Source: Dyella flava (lineage in GTDB: Bacteria > Pseudomonadota > Gammaproteobacteria > Xanthomonadales > Rhodanobacteraceae). Taken from it: DNA of 64,000 bases. The notes under the pieces are model-generated. The model ran no database searches and was not told the DNA's origin. It saw only the letters and a list, made by a program, of their open reading frames with translations. Shown here piece by piece: positions 43,299-50,965 of this stretch (positions are counted from its first letter, which is position 1; every line of letters starts with the position of its first letter). The position numbers and the translations under genes were made by a program. Location of the stretch: assembly GCF_016904955.1 (NCBI RefSeq), contig NZ_JADIKE010000039.1:434001-498000 (forward strand). Direction: 5' to 3'.

Positions 43299-44672
43299 AT
43301 GGCGCTTACCCAGGCCCGCACCATGCCCGGCGTGCTCGAGCTGCTGCCGCTCGACCAGATTGCTTTCCAGCGCATGCTCGACGTGATCCGTCGCAATTAC
43401 GAGCGCTTCGGTTTCCTGCCGGTGGAGACGCCGGTGATCGAGTATTCGGATGTGTTGCTGACCAAGACCGGCGGCGAGACGGAGCGGCAGGTTTATTTTG
43501 TGCAGTCGACCGGCTCGCTGGAGCAGGGCGAGAAGCCGGAGCTGGCCTTGCGCTTCGACCTTACCGTGCCGCTGGCCCGCTATGTGGCCGAGCATGAACA
43601 CGATCTTAGCTTTCCGTTCCGCCGCTACCAGATGCAGCGCGTCTATCGCGGCGAGCGTGCGCAGCGCGGACGTTTCCGTGAGTTCTATCAATGCGATATC
43701 GACGTGATCGGCAAGGACAGCCTGTCGATCCGTTATGACGCCGAGCTGCCGGCGGTGATCTACAGCGTGTTTCGCGAGCTGAACATCGGCGCGTTCACCA
43801 TCCAGCTGAACAACCGCAAGTTGATGCGCGGTTATTTTGAAAGCCTGGGCGTGACCGATCCGGAGCAGCAGACCCTGGTGCTGCGCGAGGTGGACAAGCT
43901 GGACAAGCGCGGCGCTGATTACGTGCGCGAGACGCTCACCGGCGAAGCCTTCGGCTTGAGCGCGGCGTCGGCGCAGAAGATCCTCGATTTTGTGCAGGTG
44001 CGGTCCACCTCGCTGCAGGATGCCTACGCCAAGCTCGACGCACTGGGCGCCGGCCCGGAGACGATGGAGCAGGGCCGGGCGGAGCTGAAGGAAGTGCTGG
44101 GCCTGATCCATGCGTTCGGCGTGCCGGAAACCCACTACGCGTTGAATCTGTCGATCGCGCGCGGCCTGGACTACTACACGGGCACGGTCTACGAGACCAC
44201 GCTGAACGATCATCCGCAGATCGGCTCGATCTGCTCGGGTGGCCGTTACGAGAATCTGGCTGGCCAGTACACCAAGTCGCATTTGCCGGGTGTGGGCATT
44301 TCCATCGGCCTGACGCGTCTTTACTGGCAGTTGCGCGAGGCGGGGCTGGTTGGTACTGCGCGCAGCACGGTGGATGTGTTGATTACGCAGATGGATCCGG
44401 GGCAGTTGCCGGCGTATCTGGCGCTGGCGGGTGAATTGCGCGCGGCCGGTATTGCTACCGAGGTGGTGCTGGAAGGCGGCAAGTTGGGTAAGCAGTTCAA
44501 GTATGCCGATCGTGCGGGTATTCGCTTCGTGGTGGTGTTGGGTGAAGACGAATTGGCCAAGGGCGTGGTGACGGTGAAGGATCTGCGGCGTGAGGATCAG
44601 TTTGAGGTGGCGCGCGGGGAGTTGATTAAAACCTTGCGTGTGGAGTTGGCGCAGGCTGAGGTTGGTGGTTAG
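43299..44672 (+). CDS. hisS: Histidyl-tRNA synthetase
   Basis: 457 residues. It charges tRNA-His. Class II core: motif 1 region RNYERFGFLPVETPVIEY, motif 2 YRGERAQRGRFREFYQCDID, HisRS-specific LNLSIARGLDYYTGTVYET, and motif 3 VGISIGLTRLYWQL. The C-terminal anticodon-binding domain is DVLITQMDPGQLPAYLALAG to GVVTVKDLRREDQFEVAR. It is usually near ispG or bamB but here stands between tRNA-Pro and a repeat-rich gap. Confidence 0.95.
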   Translation: MALTQARTMPGVLELLPLDQIAFQRMLDVIRRNYERFGFLPVETPVIEYSDVLLTKTGGETERQVYFVQSTGSLEQGEKPELALRFDLTVPLARYVAEHEHDLSFPFRRYQMQRVYRGERAQRGRFREFYQCDIDVIGKDSLSIRYDAELPAVIYSVFRELNIGAFTIQLNNRKLMRGYFESLGVTDPEQQTLVLREVDKLDKRGADYVRETLTGEAFGLSAASAQKILDFVQVRSTSLQDAYAKLDALGAGPETMEQGRAELKEVLGLIHAFGVPETHYALNLSIARGLDYYTGTVYETTLNDHPQIGSICSGGRYENLAGQYTKSHLPGVGISIGLTRLYWQLREAGLVGTARSTVDVLITQMDPGQLPAYLALAGELRAAGIATEVVLEGGKLGKQFKYADRAGIRFVVVLGEDELAKGVVTVKDLRREDQFEVARGELIKTLRVELAQAEVGG

Positions 44673-44728
44673 GCGAGTGCGGTAGGGTGGAGTGCTTCTT
44701 GGATGCATTTCTTGAGAGTGCATTCGTT

Positions 44729-44836
44729 GCCGTCATTTCCACTCTTGCCGCCATTCTCAACCGTGACGTCATTCCCACCCTTGCCGCCACTCTCAACTGT
44801 GACGTCATTCCCACCCTTGCCGCTACTCTCATCCTT
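44729..44836. repeat. 36-bp tandem repeat (about three units)
   Basis: GACGTCATTCCCACCCTTGC followed by CGCCACTCTCAACTGT repeats at 44765-44800 and 44801-44836; a diverged unit precedes at 44729-44764. No conserved spacer, so it is a VNTR. Confidence 0.75.
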
Positions 44837-44839
44837 GCC

Positions 44840-45092
44840 GTCATTCCCGCGAAAGCGGGAATCCATTTTGAAGTTCGCCAAAGAGCACAATGGGTTGACC
44901 AGCTTCGCTGTTGTAGAGCGCCTCCGCTTTCGCGGGAATGACGGCAGTGAGAGAGATTGGCAGATTGGAGGGAAGACAAAGGAGGCATGGATGGCCCCAA
45001 TGCAACCCGCTTTGAGCTGCGCCAAAGAGCACAATGGATTGACCAGCTTTGCTGTTGTAGAGCGCCTCCGCTTTCGCGGGAATGACGGTGCT
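44840..45092. repeat. Hairpin repeat units (CATTCCCGCGAAAGCGG family), two copies
   Basis: 44840-44945 is a full unit: ATTCCCGCGAAAGCGGGAAT at the left, CCGCTTTCGCGGGAATGACG at the right. 45015-45092 repeats its right part, starting GCCAAAGAGCACAATGG. Between them lies a duplicated gene start (see 44980-45010). The stretch 44673-45170 otherwise holds no gene. Confidence 0.75.
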
Positions 45093-45150
45093 GAGGTAGG
45101 TGGCAACGGCGCTGAGGTAGGTAGCAACGGTGCTGAAGCAGATTGGAACG
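45088..45150. repeat. 21-bp tandem repeat (three units)
   Basis: GGTGCTGAGGTAGGTGGCAA is repeated as GGCGCTGAGGTAGGTAGCAA and a diverged GGTGCTGAAGCAGATTGGAA. Confidence 0.65.
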
Positions 45151-45170
45151 ATGGATTTAAGGAGGCATGG

Positions 45171-45467
45171 ATGGCCCCAAAGCAACCCGCCGTGTACATC
45201 ATGGCCAGCAAGGAACGTGGCACGTTGTATATCGGTGTTACGGGAAACCTCAGGCGGCGTGCATGGGAGCATCGCGAAGGCCTGGTGGAAGGTTTCACTC
45301 GGCGCTATGGCGTCAAACACATGGTCTGGTTCGAGCACCATCCAGATTTCCCCTCCGCCATAGCACGCGAAAAACAACTAAAGAAGTGGAATCGGGCATG
45401 GAAGCTGGATTTAATCAAAACAAGCAATCCCGCGTGGCGCGATCTCTGGGAGAATGTGCTGGATTGA
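45171..45467 (+). CDS. GIY-YIG nuclease family protein
   Basis: 98 residues, start at 45171 with GGAGG 5-10 bases before it. The single-domain GIY-YIG nuclease (UPF0213/YhbQ type) shows AVYIMASKERGTLYIGVTG (the V-Y-I and Y-I-G elements), catalytic Arg in GNLRRRAWEH, FTRRYGVKHMVWFEHHPDF and the Glu in AIAREKQLKKW. Such proteins may cut DNA in repair; the role is not settled. A duplicate of its first 30 bases, including the ribosome site, lies at 44980-45010. Confidence 0.88.
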   Translation: MAPKQPAVYIMASKERGTLYIGVTGNLRRRAWEHREGLVEGFTRRYGVKHMVWFEHHPDFPSAIAREKQLKKWNRAWKLDLIKTSNPAWRDLWENVLD

Positions 45468-45519
45468 TCCGCGATTTCCCCCTTGCGCGGGGCAGACCTA
45501 ACAATACGTTGGAGCTTTT

Positions 45520-47409
45520 GTGAACCAGACTATTCTCCTCGACGGCAACAGCCTCAGCCGTCAACAGCTTGTTGCCGTGGCACGGCAGGGTTATGGCGTC
45601 CGTCTTGATACGGAACAGCTCAAGCGCGTGCAGCGCGCGGCGGATTTTCTGGCAGACAAGGTGAGCTGCGGCGAGCCTACCTACGGTGTGACAACCGGCT
45701 TCGGCAGCAATGCGGACAAATTGCTCGGCGCCTATCGCCTGCGTGACGAGCTGCCGGGCGGCAATCCGCACAAGCCGGAAGGCACGTTGCTGGAAGAGCT
45801 GCAGCACAACCTGATCACCACGCATGCGGTGTGCGTGGGCAAGCCGTTCTCCGCCGAAGTGGTGCGCGCGATGCTGGTGATCCGCATCAATACGCTGATG
45901 CGCGGTCATTCCGGTATCCGTGTCGCGACGCTGGAAGCGCTTACCTCGCTGTTGAATCACGATGTGATTCCGGTAGTGCCGGAGAAGGGTTCGGTCGGCG
46001 CGAGCGGTGACCTGGCGCCGTTGTCGCATCTGGCGATTGTGCTGCTCGGCGGTGGTGAGGCGTTCTACAAGGGTGAGCGCCTGCCGGGCGCAGAGGCGCT
46101 GAAGCGCGCCGGTTTGCAGCCGATCCGGTTGTCGTTCAAGGAAGGTCTGGCACTGAATAACGGCACGGCGCAGATGCTGGCGACGGCGGTGCTGGCGCTG
46201 GACACGCTGGAATACCTGCTGGATACGGCCGATCTGGCCGCTTCGATGACGCTGGATGCGTTCGCGGGCCGCAGTGGCGCTCTGCGCGCGGAAGTGCATG
46301 CGCTGCGTCCGCATCCGGGGCAGGTGGGTGTGGCCGAGCATGTGCGCGAACTGCTGACCGGCTCCACCCTGGTGGATATTCCTTATCACCTGGTGCCGCG
46401 CTTCAAGCAGTGGAGCGCTGAAGCATGGAGCACGCCTGAAAACCAGGCATTGAGCTTCGATATCAGCTGGGACTGGGTGCCGGCCAATCAGCGTCACGGT
46501 CGCGAGGCGTTCTATAGTCGTTTCCTGCCGTTCAAGGGCGGCAAGAAGCATCAGCCGCAGGATGCCTACTGCCTGCGTTGCATGCCGCAGGTGCATGGCG
46601 CGGTGCGCGATGCCTGGGCGCAGGCATGCCGCGTGATCGATGTCGAGCTGAATGCGGTCACCGACAACCCGTTGATCTTCCCCGACAACACCGATGCTGC
46701 GTTTATCGAAGAGCAGGTGATTTCCGCCGGCCACTTCCACGGCATGCCGCTGGCGCTGGCGATGAGCTATGTGAAGGCAGCGATTCCGGTGCTGGCGTCG
46801 ATCTCCGAGCGTCGCCTCAACAAGTTGGTGGATCCGGCTACCAATGACGGCTTGCCGGCGTTCCTTACCGGCAATGAAGACGGTACCGATTCGGGCTTCA
46901 TGATCGTGCAGTACACCGCGGCGGCGCTGGTGAACGATCTGGCCACGCGTGCCCATCCGGCCAGTGTGTATTCGGTGCCGACCAGCGCGAATGCGGAAGA
47001 TCACGTGTCGATGGGCGCCAACGAGGCGCGTCACGTGCTGGAGATGACCGAAGATCTCAGCCACGTGCTGGCGCTGGAGCTGTACACCGCGGCGCAGGCA
47101 TTGGATTACCGCCAGGAAATGCTCAACGCAGCCCGTCGTCTTGCCGCGCATGGCGATTGGCAGGCGCTGGCTTCCAAGGTGTCGAATGCGCCGCGCGAAG
47201 GTAGCCCGCATTACGCGCAGTTCGTCGAGGAAGTGAAGCAACTTACCGCCGCGCTGTCTGGGGTGGGTGATTTCCATGCGGGCGAAGCGGTGCGCAAGGC
47301 GCATGATGCGTTGCGCAAGCAGATCCGTTTCATGCATCGCGACCGTGCGATGGATGGTGATGTGCGCACTGTGTGCGACCTGATGCAGCAGCGTGCATTT
47401 GCTGGCTGA
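45520..47409 (+). CDS. hutH: Aromatic amino acid ammonia-lyase, probably histidine ammonia-lyase type
   Basis: 629 residues from a GTG with GGAG 7 bases upstream. It has the MIO-forming Ala161-Ser162-Gly163 in GSVGASGDLAPLSH, catalytic Tyr55 in TYGVTTGFG, LNNGTAQML, and HFHGMPLALAMSYVKAAIPV. In the selectivity loop QHNLITTHAVCVG a His (102) stands where histidine-specific enzymes have one. It should eliminate ammonia from an aromatic amino acid, most likely histidine to urocanate. It is about 110 residues longer than usual HutH (extra stretch around 330-370, WDWVPANQRHGREAFYSRF), and the other hut genes are not here, so a role other than catabolism is possible. Confidence 0.85.
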   Translation: MNQTILLDGNSLSRQQLVAVARQGYGVRLDTEQLKRVQRAADFLADKVSCGEPTYGVTTGFGSNADKLLGAYRLRDELPGGNPHKPEGTLLEELQHNLITTHAVCVGKPFSAEVVRAMLVIRINTLMRGHSGIRVATLEALTSLLNHDVIPVVPEKGSVGASGDLAPLSHLAIVLLGGGEAFYKGERLPGAEALKRAGLQPIRLSFKEGLALNNGTAQMLATAVLALDTLEYLLDTADLAASMTLDAFAGRSGALRAEVHALRPHPGQVGVAEHVRELLTGSTLVDIPYHLVPRFKQWSAEAWSTPENQALSFDISWDWVPANQRHGREAFYSRFLPFKGGKKHQPQDAYCLRCMPQVHGAVRDAWAQACRVIDVELNAVTDNPLIFPDNTDAAFIEEQVISAGHFHGMPLALAMSYVKAAIPVLASISERRLNKLVDPATNDGLPAFLTGNEDGTDSGFMIVQYTAAALVNDLATRAHPASVYSVPTSANAEDHVSMGANEARHVLEMTEDLSHVLALELYTAAQALDYRQEMLNAARRLAAHGDWQALASKVSNAPREGSPHYAQFVEEVKQLTAALSGVGDFHAGEAVRKAHDALRKQIRFMHRDRAMDGDVRTVCDLMQQRAFAG

Positions 47410-47492
47410 AGCCACGTTGGGCCTTTACTCCCTCTCCCCTCTGGGGAGAGGGGTGGGGTGAGGGGCCGCGCTCGCGGGGAGCATCCAGAATC

Positions 47493-47585
47493 GTAGGTTG
47501 GGTTAGCGCAGCGTAACCCAACGATGTTTATCGCTTCGATGGAATTCCGTTGGGTTACGCTGCGCTAACCCAACCTACCCAACCT
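47493..47585. repeat. Palindromic repeat element, copy 2 (GGTTGGGTTAGCG family)
   Basis: Same element as at 22127-22222 (TAGGTTGGGTTAGCGCAGCG, centre CGATGTTTATCGCTTCGATG). It supplies the last codons and stop of the DUF998 gene. A CTCTCCCC repeat unit lies before it (47428-47465). Confidence 0.8.
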
Positions 47586-48212
47586 GCCCAACGTACGCTG
47601 TTGTTTTGGGTGGGCGGTGAGCAGTTGGCGTGCTGCCCAGGCCAGCCAGAGCAATATCAGCACAATCGCCAGCTTCTCCATCAAGCCATTCGGCAACCCC
47701 GACACCAGCACCTGAAACCACAGTACAAACGTCGCAGCCCAGGCGAGCACAACGCCGGGCAGGCTGCCCTGTTGCATGCGTGGATCACGCCGCCAGCGGC
47801 TCGACACCAGCAGCATGCCGAAGCTCAGCCATAGAAACGTGGCGAGCGAAGTGACTTTGTGGGTGACATGGGCCAGGCCGTAGTACGGCGTGCCATGGAA
47901 CAGCTCGGTAATCGCCACCACCGGCAGAATCAGGCCCGCTGCCGCAAATAGCAGCGACCCCAATGCGGTGCGCCGGGCGGGTGTGGTTGCGATATACGTG
48001 GCCAGCGCGAAGGCGAGCAGGGCGATGGCCATCAGGTAATAGACCGCGCGCACGTAGACGCCGCCGGGGCCGGCCAGGTACGTGCTTAGCGGAATTTTTA
48101 TCCAGTTCAGATCGGTGCGCCAGAACTGCGCGGCGGTACAGACCGCGGTGAACGCGATCACTGCGATGAGCATCAGATGGGGTGCGAATCGAACGACGGG
48201 CGAGTTGTTCAT
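47565..48212 (-). CDS. DUF998 family membrane protein
   Basis: 215 residues from the ATG at 48212; an upstream start at 48332 would add a basic stretch without likeness. Six membrane helices: APHLMLIAVIAFTAVCTAA, VRAVYYLMAIALLAFALATY, LGSLLFAAAGLILPVVAI, and others, with the DUF998 pattern around TDLNWIKIPLSTYLAGPGG. The function is unknown. The C-terminus (RTLGRLGRLG) is translated from the palindromic repeat and is therefore not native. Confidence 0.8.
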   Translation of the reverse strand: MNNSPVVRFAPHLMLIAVIAFTAVCTAAQFWRTDLNWIKIPLSTYLAGPGGVYVRAVYYLMAIALLAFALATYIATTPARRTALGSLLFAAAGLILPVVAITELFHGTPYYGLAHVTHKVTSLATFLWLSFGMLLVSSRWRRDPRMQQGSLPGVVLAWAATFVLWFQVLVSGLPNGLMEKLAIVLILLWLAWAARQLLTAHPKQQRTLGRLGRLG

Positions 48213-48382
48213 GGTTGCCTTGGGCTTGGTGCATCGTTTTTTCGGGTTCTTCGTCCCGTTAACGGACGAACGCGCGCGTGGCTTACGCCGCGACAGCAAG
48301 GCAGTGTGCCGGATTTTCCTGCGAATTCGCACACTTCCGTGGTGGGCGGCCGGCCGGGGTTGCGAGGGGCGGCAGGGCCGCG

Positions 48383-48416
48383 TATGATCCGCTCCACTGT
48401 ATTAACGCATTAGTAC
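48383..48416 (+). promoter_or_regulatory. Promoter and candidate operator of the his operon
   Basis: A -10 candidate TATGAT (48383-48388) is followed by GTATTAACGCATTAGTAC (48399-48416), a palindrome matching its inverse at 14 of 18 positions, ending 3 bases before the first ATG. The position just past the start of transcription fits repression by the TrpR-like protein encoded next. Confidence 0.55.
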
Positions 48417-48419
48417 ATT

Positions 48420-48755
48420 ATGAAGCGCAGATCGCTAGATCCCGAGACCCCGGACGAATCCGCCAAGGCCAGTCTGTGCCGCGCCTTGCTCTCGCTGAAA
48501 ACCCCGGAGGAAATGGATGCCTTCCTCAATGACCTGTGCACGCCGGCGGAGCTGGAAGTGCTGATCGATCGCTGGCGGGTGGTGCCGTATCTGCTCGAAG
48601 GCGTGTCTTATCGTGAAATCCACGAGCGCACGGCGGTGAGCATCACCACCATCGGGCGGGTGGCGCGCTATCTGAACCAGGGCAATGGCGGCTATCTGGC
48701 TGCGGCCGCGCGTGCATCGCGCAATCGTGCGACTGCAAAAAGGGCCAAGGCATGA
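48420..48755 (+). CDS. TrpR/YerC-like regulator of the histidine operon
   Basis: 111 residues of the YerC/YecD TrpR-related group: LCRALLSLKTPEEMDAFLND, LCTPAELEVLIDRWRVVPYL, LEGVSYREIHERTAVSITTI, GRVARYLNQGNGGY. The helix-turn-helix is VSYREIHERTAVSITTIGRV. Members next to his genes in Xanthomonadales are thought to repress histidine synthesis. It is the first gene of the operon and overlaps hisG by 4 bases (ATGA). Confidence 0.88.
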   Translation: MKRRSLDPETPDESAKASLCRALLSLKTPEEMDAFLNDLCTPAELEVLIDRWRVVPYLLEGVSYREIHERTAVSITTIGRVARYLNQGNGGYLAAAARASRNRATAKRAKA

Positions 48756-49645
48756 AACCGCGTGACCGCTTGCGCATAGCCATGCAGAAATCCGGCCGGC
48801 TGACCGAGCCTGCGCTGGATTTGCTCAATCGTTGCGGCCTCACGTTTCGCCAGAGCCGCGACAAGCTGTTCTGCTTTGGCGAAGGTGAGCCGGTGGATCT
48901 GTTGCTGGTCCGCGATGACGATATCCCTGGCCTGATCGCGCAGGGTGTGTGCGACCTGGGCATTGTCGGCCGCAATGTGCTGAGCGAGTTCAAAGGCGTG
49001 ACTGGCGATGGCGCGGCTGCGCTGGCGGAATGGCGTCCACTGGGTTTTGGACGTTGCCGTCTTTCCATCGCAGTACCGCAGGATATGGAGTACCACACGC
49101 CGCAGGATCTGGCGGGCCTGCGTATCGCCACGTCGTATCCAGGGTTGCTCAACCAGTGGTTGCGCGAGAAGGCCGTCAATGCTTCGGTGGTGACCTTGGC
49201 CGGCTCGGTGGAGATTGCGCCGAAGCTGGGCACGGCCGACCTGATCTGCGACCTGGTGCAAAGCGGTGGCACCCTGGTCGCCAATCAACTGCGTGAAGCC
49301 GACGTGCTGCTGCAGAGCGAGGCAGTGCTAGCCGGGCCCGATGCGCTGCCTACGGATGAGCGCGGCGACATGATCGATTTGCTGCTCAAGCGCTTGGATG
49401 GCGTGATTCAGGTGCGCGAATCGCGTTTGCTGCTGCTGCAAACCTCACGCTCGTCGCTCGATGCGGTCACCCGGCTGCTGCCTGGTGGTCCGCAGCCGAC
49501 CCTGCTACCGGTGGCAGGTCAGCCCGATCAGCTGATGTTGCAGGCGCTATGCGCGGGTGAAGTGAGCTGGCGTCAGCTGGAAGAAATCAAGAAGGCCGGT
49601 GCGCGCGAGATGTTTGTGCTGCCGGTGGAAAAAATGCTTGCCTGA
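48752..49645 (+). CDS. hisG: ATP phosphoribosyltransferase (long form)
   Basis: 297 residues, the long HisG with a C-terminal regulatory (histidine-binding) domain. It makes phosphoribosyl-ATP from ATP and PRPP, the first step. RLRIAMQKSGRLTEPALDLL at the start, VDLLLVRDDDIPGLIAQGVC, DLGIVGRNVLSEF, and ATSYPGLLNQWL are visible; the tail PTLLPVAGQPDQLMLQALCA belongs to the allosteric domain. No hisZ is needed. hisD begins 12 bases downstream. Confidence 0.95.
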   Translation: MKPRDRLRIAMQKSGRLTEPALDLLNRCGLTFRQSRDKLFCFGEGEPVDLLLVRDDDIPGLIAQGVCDLGIVGRNVLSEFKGVTGDGAAALAEWRPLGFGRCRLSIAVPQDMEYHTPQDLAGLRIATSYPGLLNQWLREKAVNASVVTLAGSVEIAPKLGTADLICDLVQSGGTLVANQLREADVLLQSEAVLAGPDALPTDERGDMIDLLLKRLDGVIQVRESRLLLLQTSRSSLDAVTRLLPGGPQPTLLPVAGQPDQLMLQALCAGEVSWRQLEEIKKAGAREMFVLPVEKMLA

Positions 49646-49657
49646 GAGTGAGTCGGC

Positions 49658-50965
49658 ATGAAGCGTATTGACTGGAACAGTTTGACCGAAATCGAGCGCG
49701 ATGTGGCATTGGCGCGGCCCGCACAATCGCGTGCGGACAGCTTGCGCCATGGCGTCGAGCAGATCATCGCCACGGTGCGCAGCAAGGGTGATACGGCATT
49801 GCGTGAACTTTCCGCACACTACGATCGCTGCGTGCTGACCAGCATTGAAGTCAGTGATGCAGAGTTCGCCGCTGCCGAAGCGAAACTTTCGCCGGAGCTC
49901 AAAGACGCCATCCGCGAAGCGGCCGAGCGTATCGAGGTCTTCCACCGCGCCGCGGCACCGCAGCCGGTGGGGGTCAACACGGCGGTGGGTGTGCGCGTGG
50001 AGCGCATGTTGCGCCCGATTCATCGCGTCGGTCTCTACGTGCCGGCCGGTAGTGCGCCGTTGCCGTCAACTGCCTTGATGCTGGGTGTGCCCGCGCGGAT
50101 TGCCGGTTGCCGCGACGTGGTGCTGTGTTCTCCCGCGCGCGCCGATGGTACGTGCGACGAGGCGGTGTTGTTTACCGCGCGAACGGTCGGCGTGCATCGC
50201 GTTTTCAAGTTGGGTGGCGCGCAGGCGATTGCGGCGATGGCCTATGGCACGGAAAGTGTGCCGCGTTGCGACAAACTGTTCGGGCCGGGCAATGCCTGGG
50301 TCACCGAGGCCAAATTGCAGGTGTCGGCCGATCCGGATGGCGCCGCGATCGATATGCCGGCCGGACCCTCGGAAGTGCTGGTGATTGCCGATGCCGATGC
50401 CAATGCCGTGTTCGTGGCGGCGGATCTGTTGTCGCAGGCGGAGCACGGGCCGGATTCGCAGGTGATTCTGGTCAGCCCGTCGTCGGCGTTGATCGACACG
50501 GTGGCAGCGGAAGTGGACCGCCAATGCGCGACCTTGCCGCGTGGCGCCATCGCGGAGCAGGCCTTGTCGCAAAGCCGCCTGATCCAGGTCGATTCGCTGG
50601 CGCAGGCGGTGGAGGTCAGCAATCGCTATGCACCGGAGCATTTGATACTGCAGGTAAATGCGGCGCGTGAGCTGGTCGAGAGTATCGAAAGCGCGGGCTC
50701 GATCTTTGTCGGCGCCTGGACGCCCGAGTCGGTAGGCGATTATTGCAGTGGCAGCAACCACGTGTTGCCGACGTATGGCTACGCGCGCAGCTACAGCGGT
50801 GTATCGGTGGCCAGTTATCAGAAGCAGATCACGGTGCAGGAACTGGACCCGAATGGTTTGCGTGCGATCGGCCCGTGTACCGCAACCTTGGCCGCAGCCG
50901 AGCAGCTTGAGGCGCATCGGCGCGCGGTGACCTTGCGCCTGGCGGCATTGGGTGCGCAGGTATGA
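49658..50965 (+). CDS. hisD: Histidinol dehydrogenase
   Basis: 435 residues. It oxidises histidinol to histidine in two NAD-dependent steps, with Zn. Signatures: HRVGLYVPAGSAPLPSTALM, KLGGAQAIAAMAYGTESVPR, CDKLFGPGNAWVTEAKLQVS, PAGPSEVLVIAD, EHGPDSQVILV, and SIFVGAWTPESVGDYCSGSN with the Zn-binding His in HVLPTYGYARSYSG. Usual length. It overlaps hisC by 4 bases. Confidence 0.96.
   Translation: MKRIDWNSLTEIERDVALARPAQSRADSLRHGVEQIIATVRSKGDTALRELSAHYDRCVLTSIEVSDAEFAAAEAKLSPELKDAIREAAERIEVFHRAAAPQPVGVNTAVGVRVERMLRPIHRVGLYVPAGSAPLPSTALMLGVPARIAGCRDVVLCSPARADGTCDEAVLFTARTVGVHRVFKLGGAQAIAAMAYGTESVPRCDKLFGPGNAWVTEAKLQVSADPDGAAIDMPAGPSEVLVIADADANAVFVAADLLSQAEHGPDSQVILVSPSSALIDTVAAEVDRQCATLPRGAIAEQALSQSRLIQVDSLAQAVEVSNRYAPEHLILQVNAARELVESIESAGSIFVGAWTPESVGDYCSGSNHVLPTYGYARSYSGVSVASYQKQITVQELDPNGLRAIGPCTATLAAAEQLEAHRRAVTLRLAALGAQV

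Noticed and set aside
43149..44723. Long open frame antisense to hisS (524 codons)
   Set aside because: It mirrors the codon structure of hisS, has no family motifs and is His/Arg/Gln-rich as expected for a shadow of a GC-rich gene.
44727..44840. CRISPR-like tandem repeats
   Set aside because: The 36-bp units are contiguous with no unique spacers and no cas genes nearby.
45415..47415. Long open frame antisense to the ammonia-lyase gene (666 codons)
   Set aside because: Same reasoning: a clear MIO-enzyme lies on the other strand, and the antisense translation is low in hydrophobic order and has no motif.
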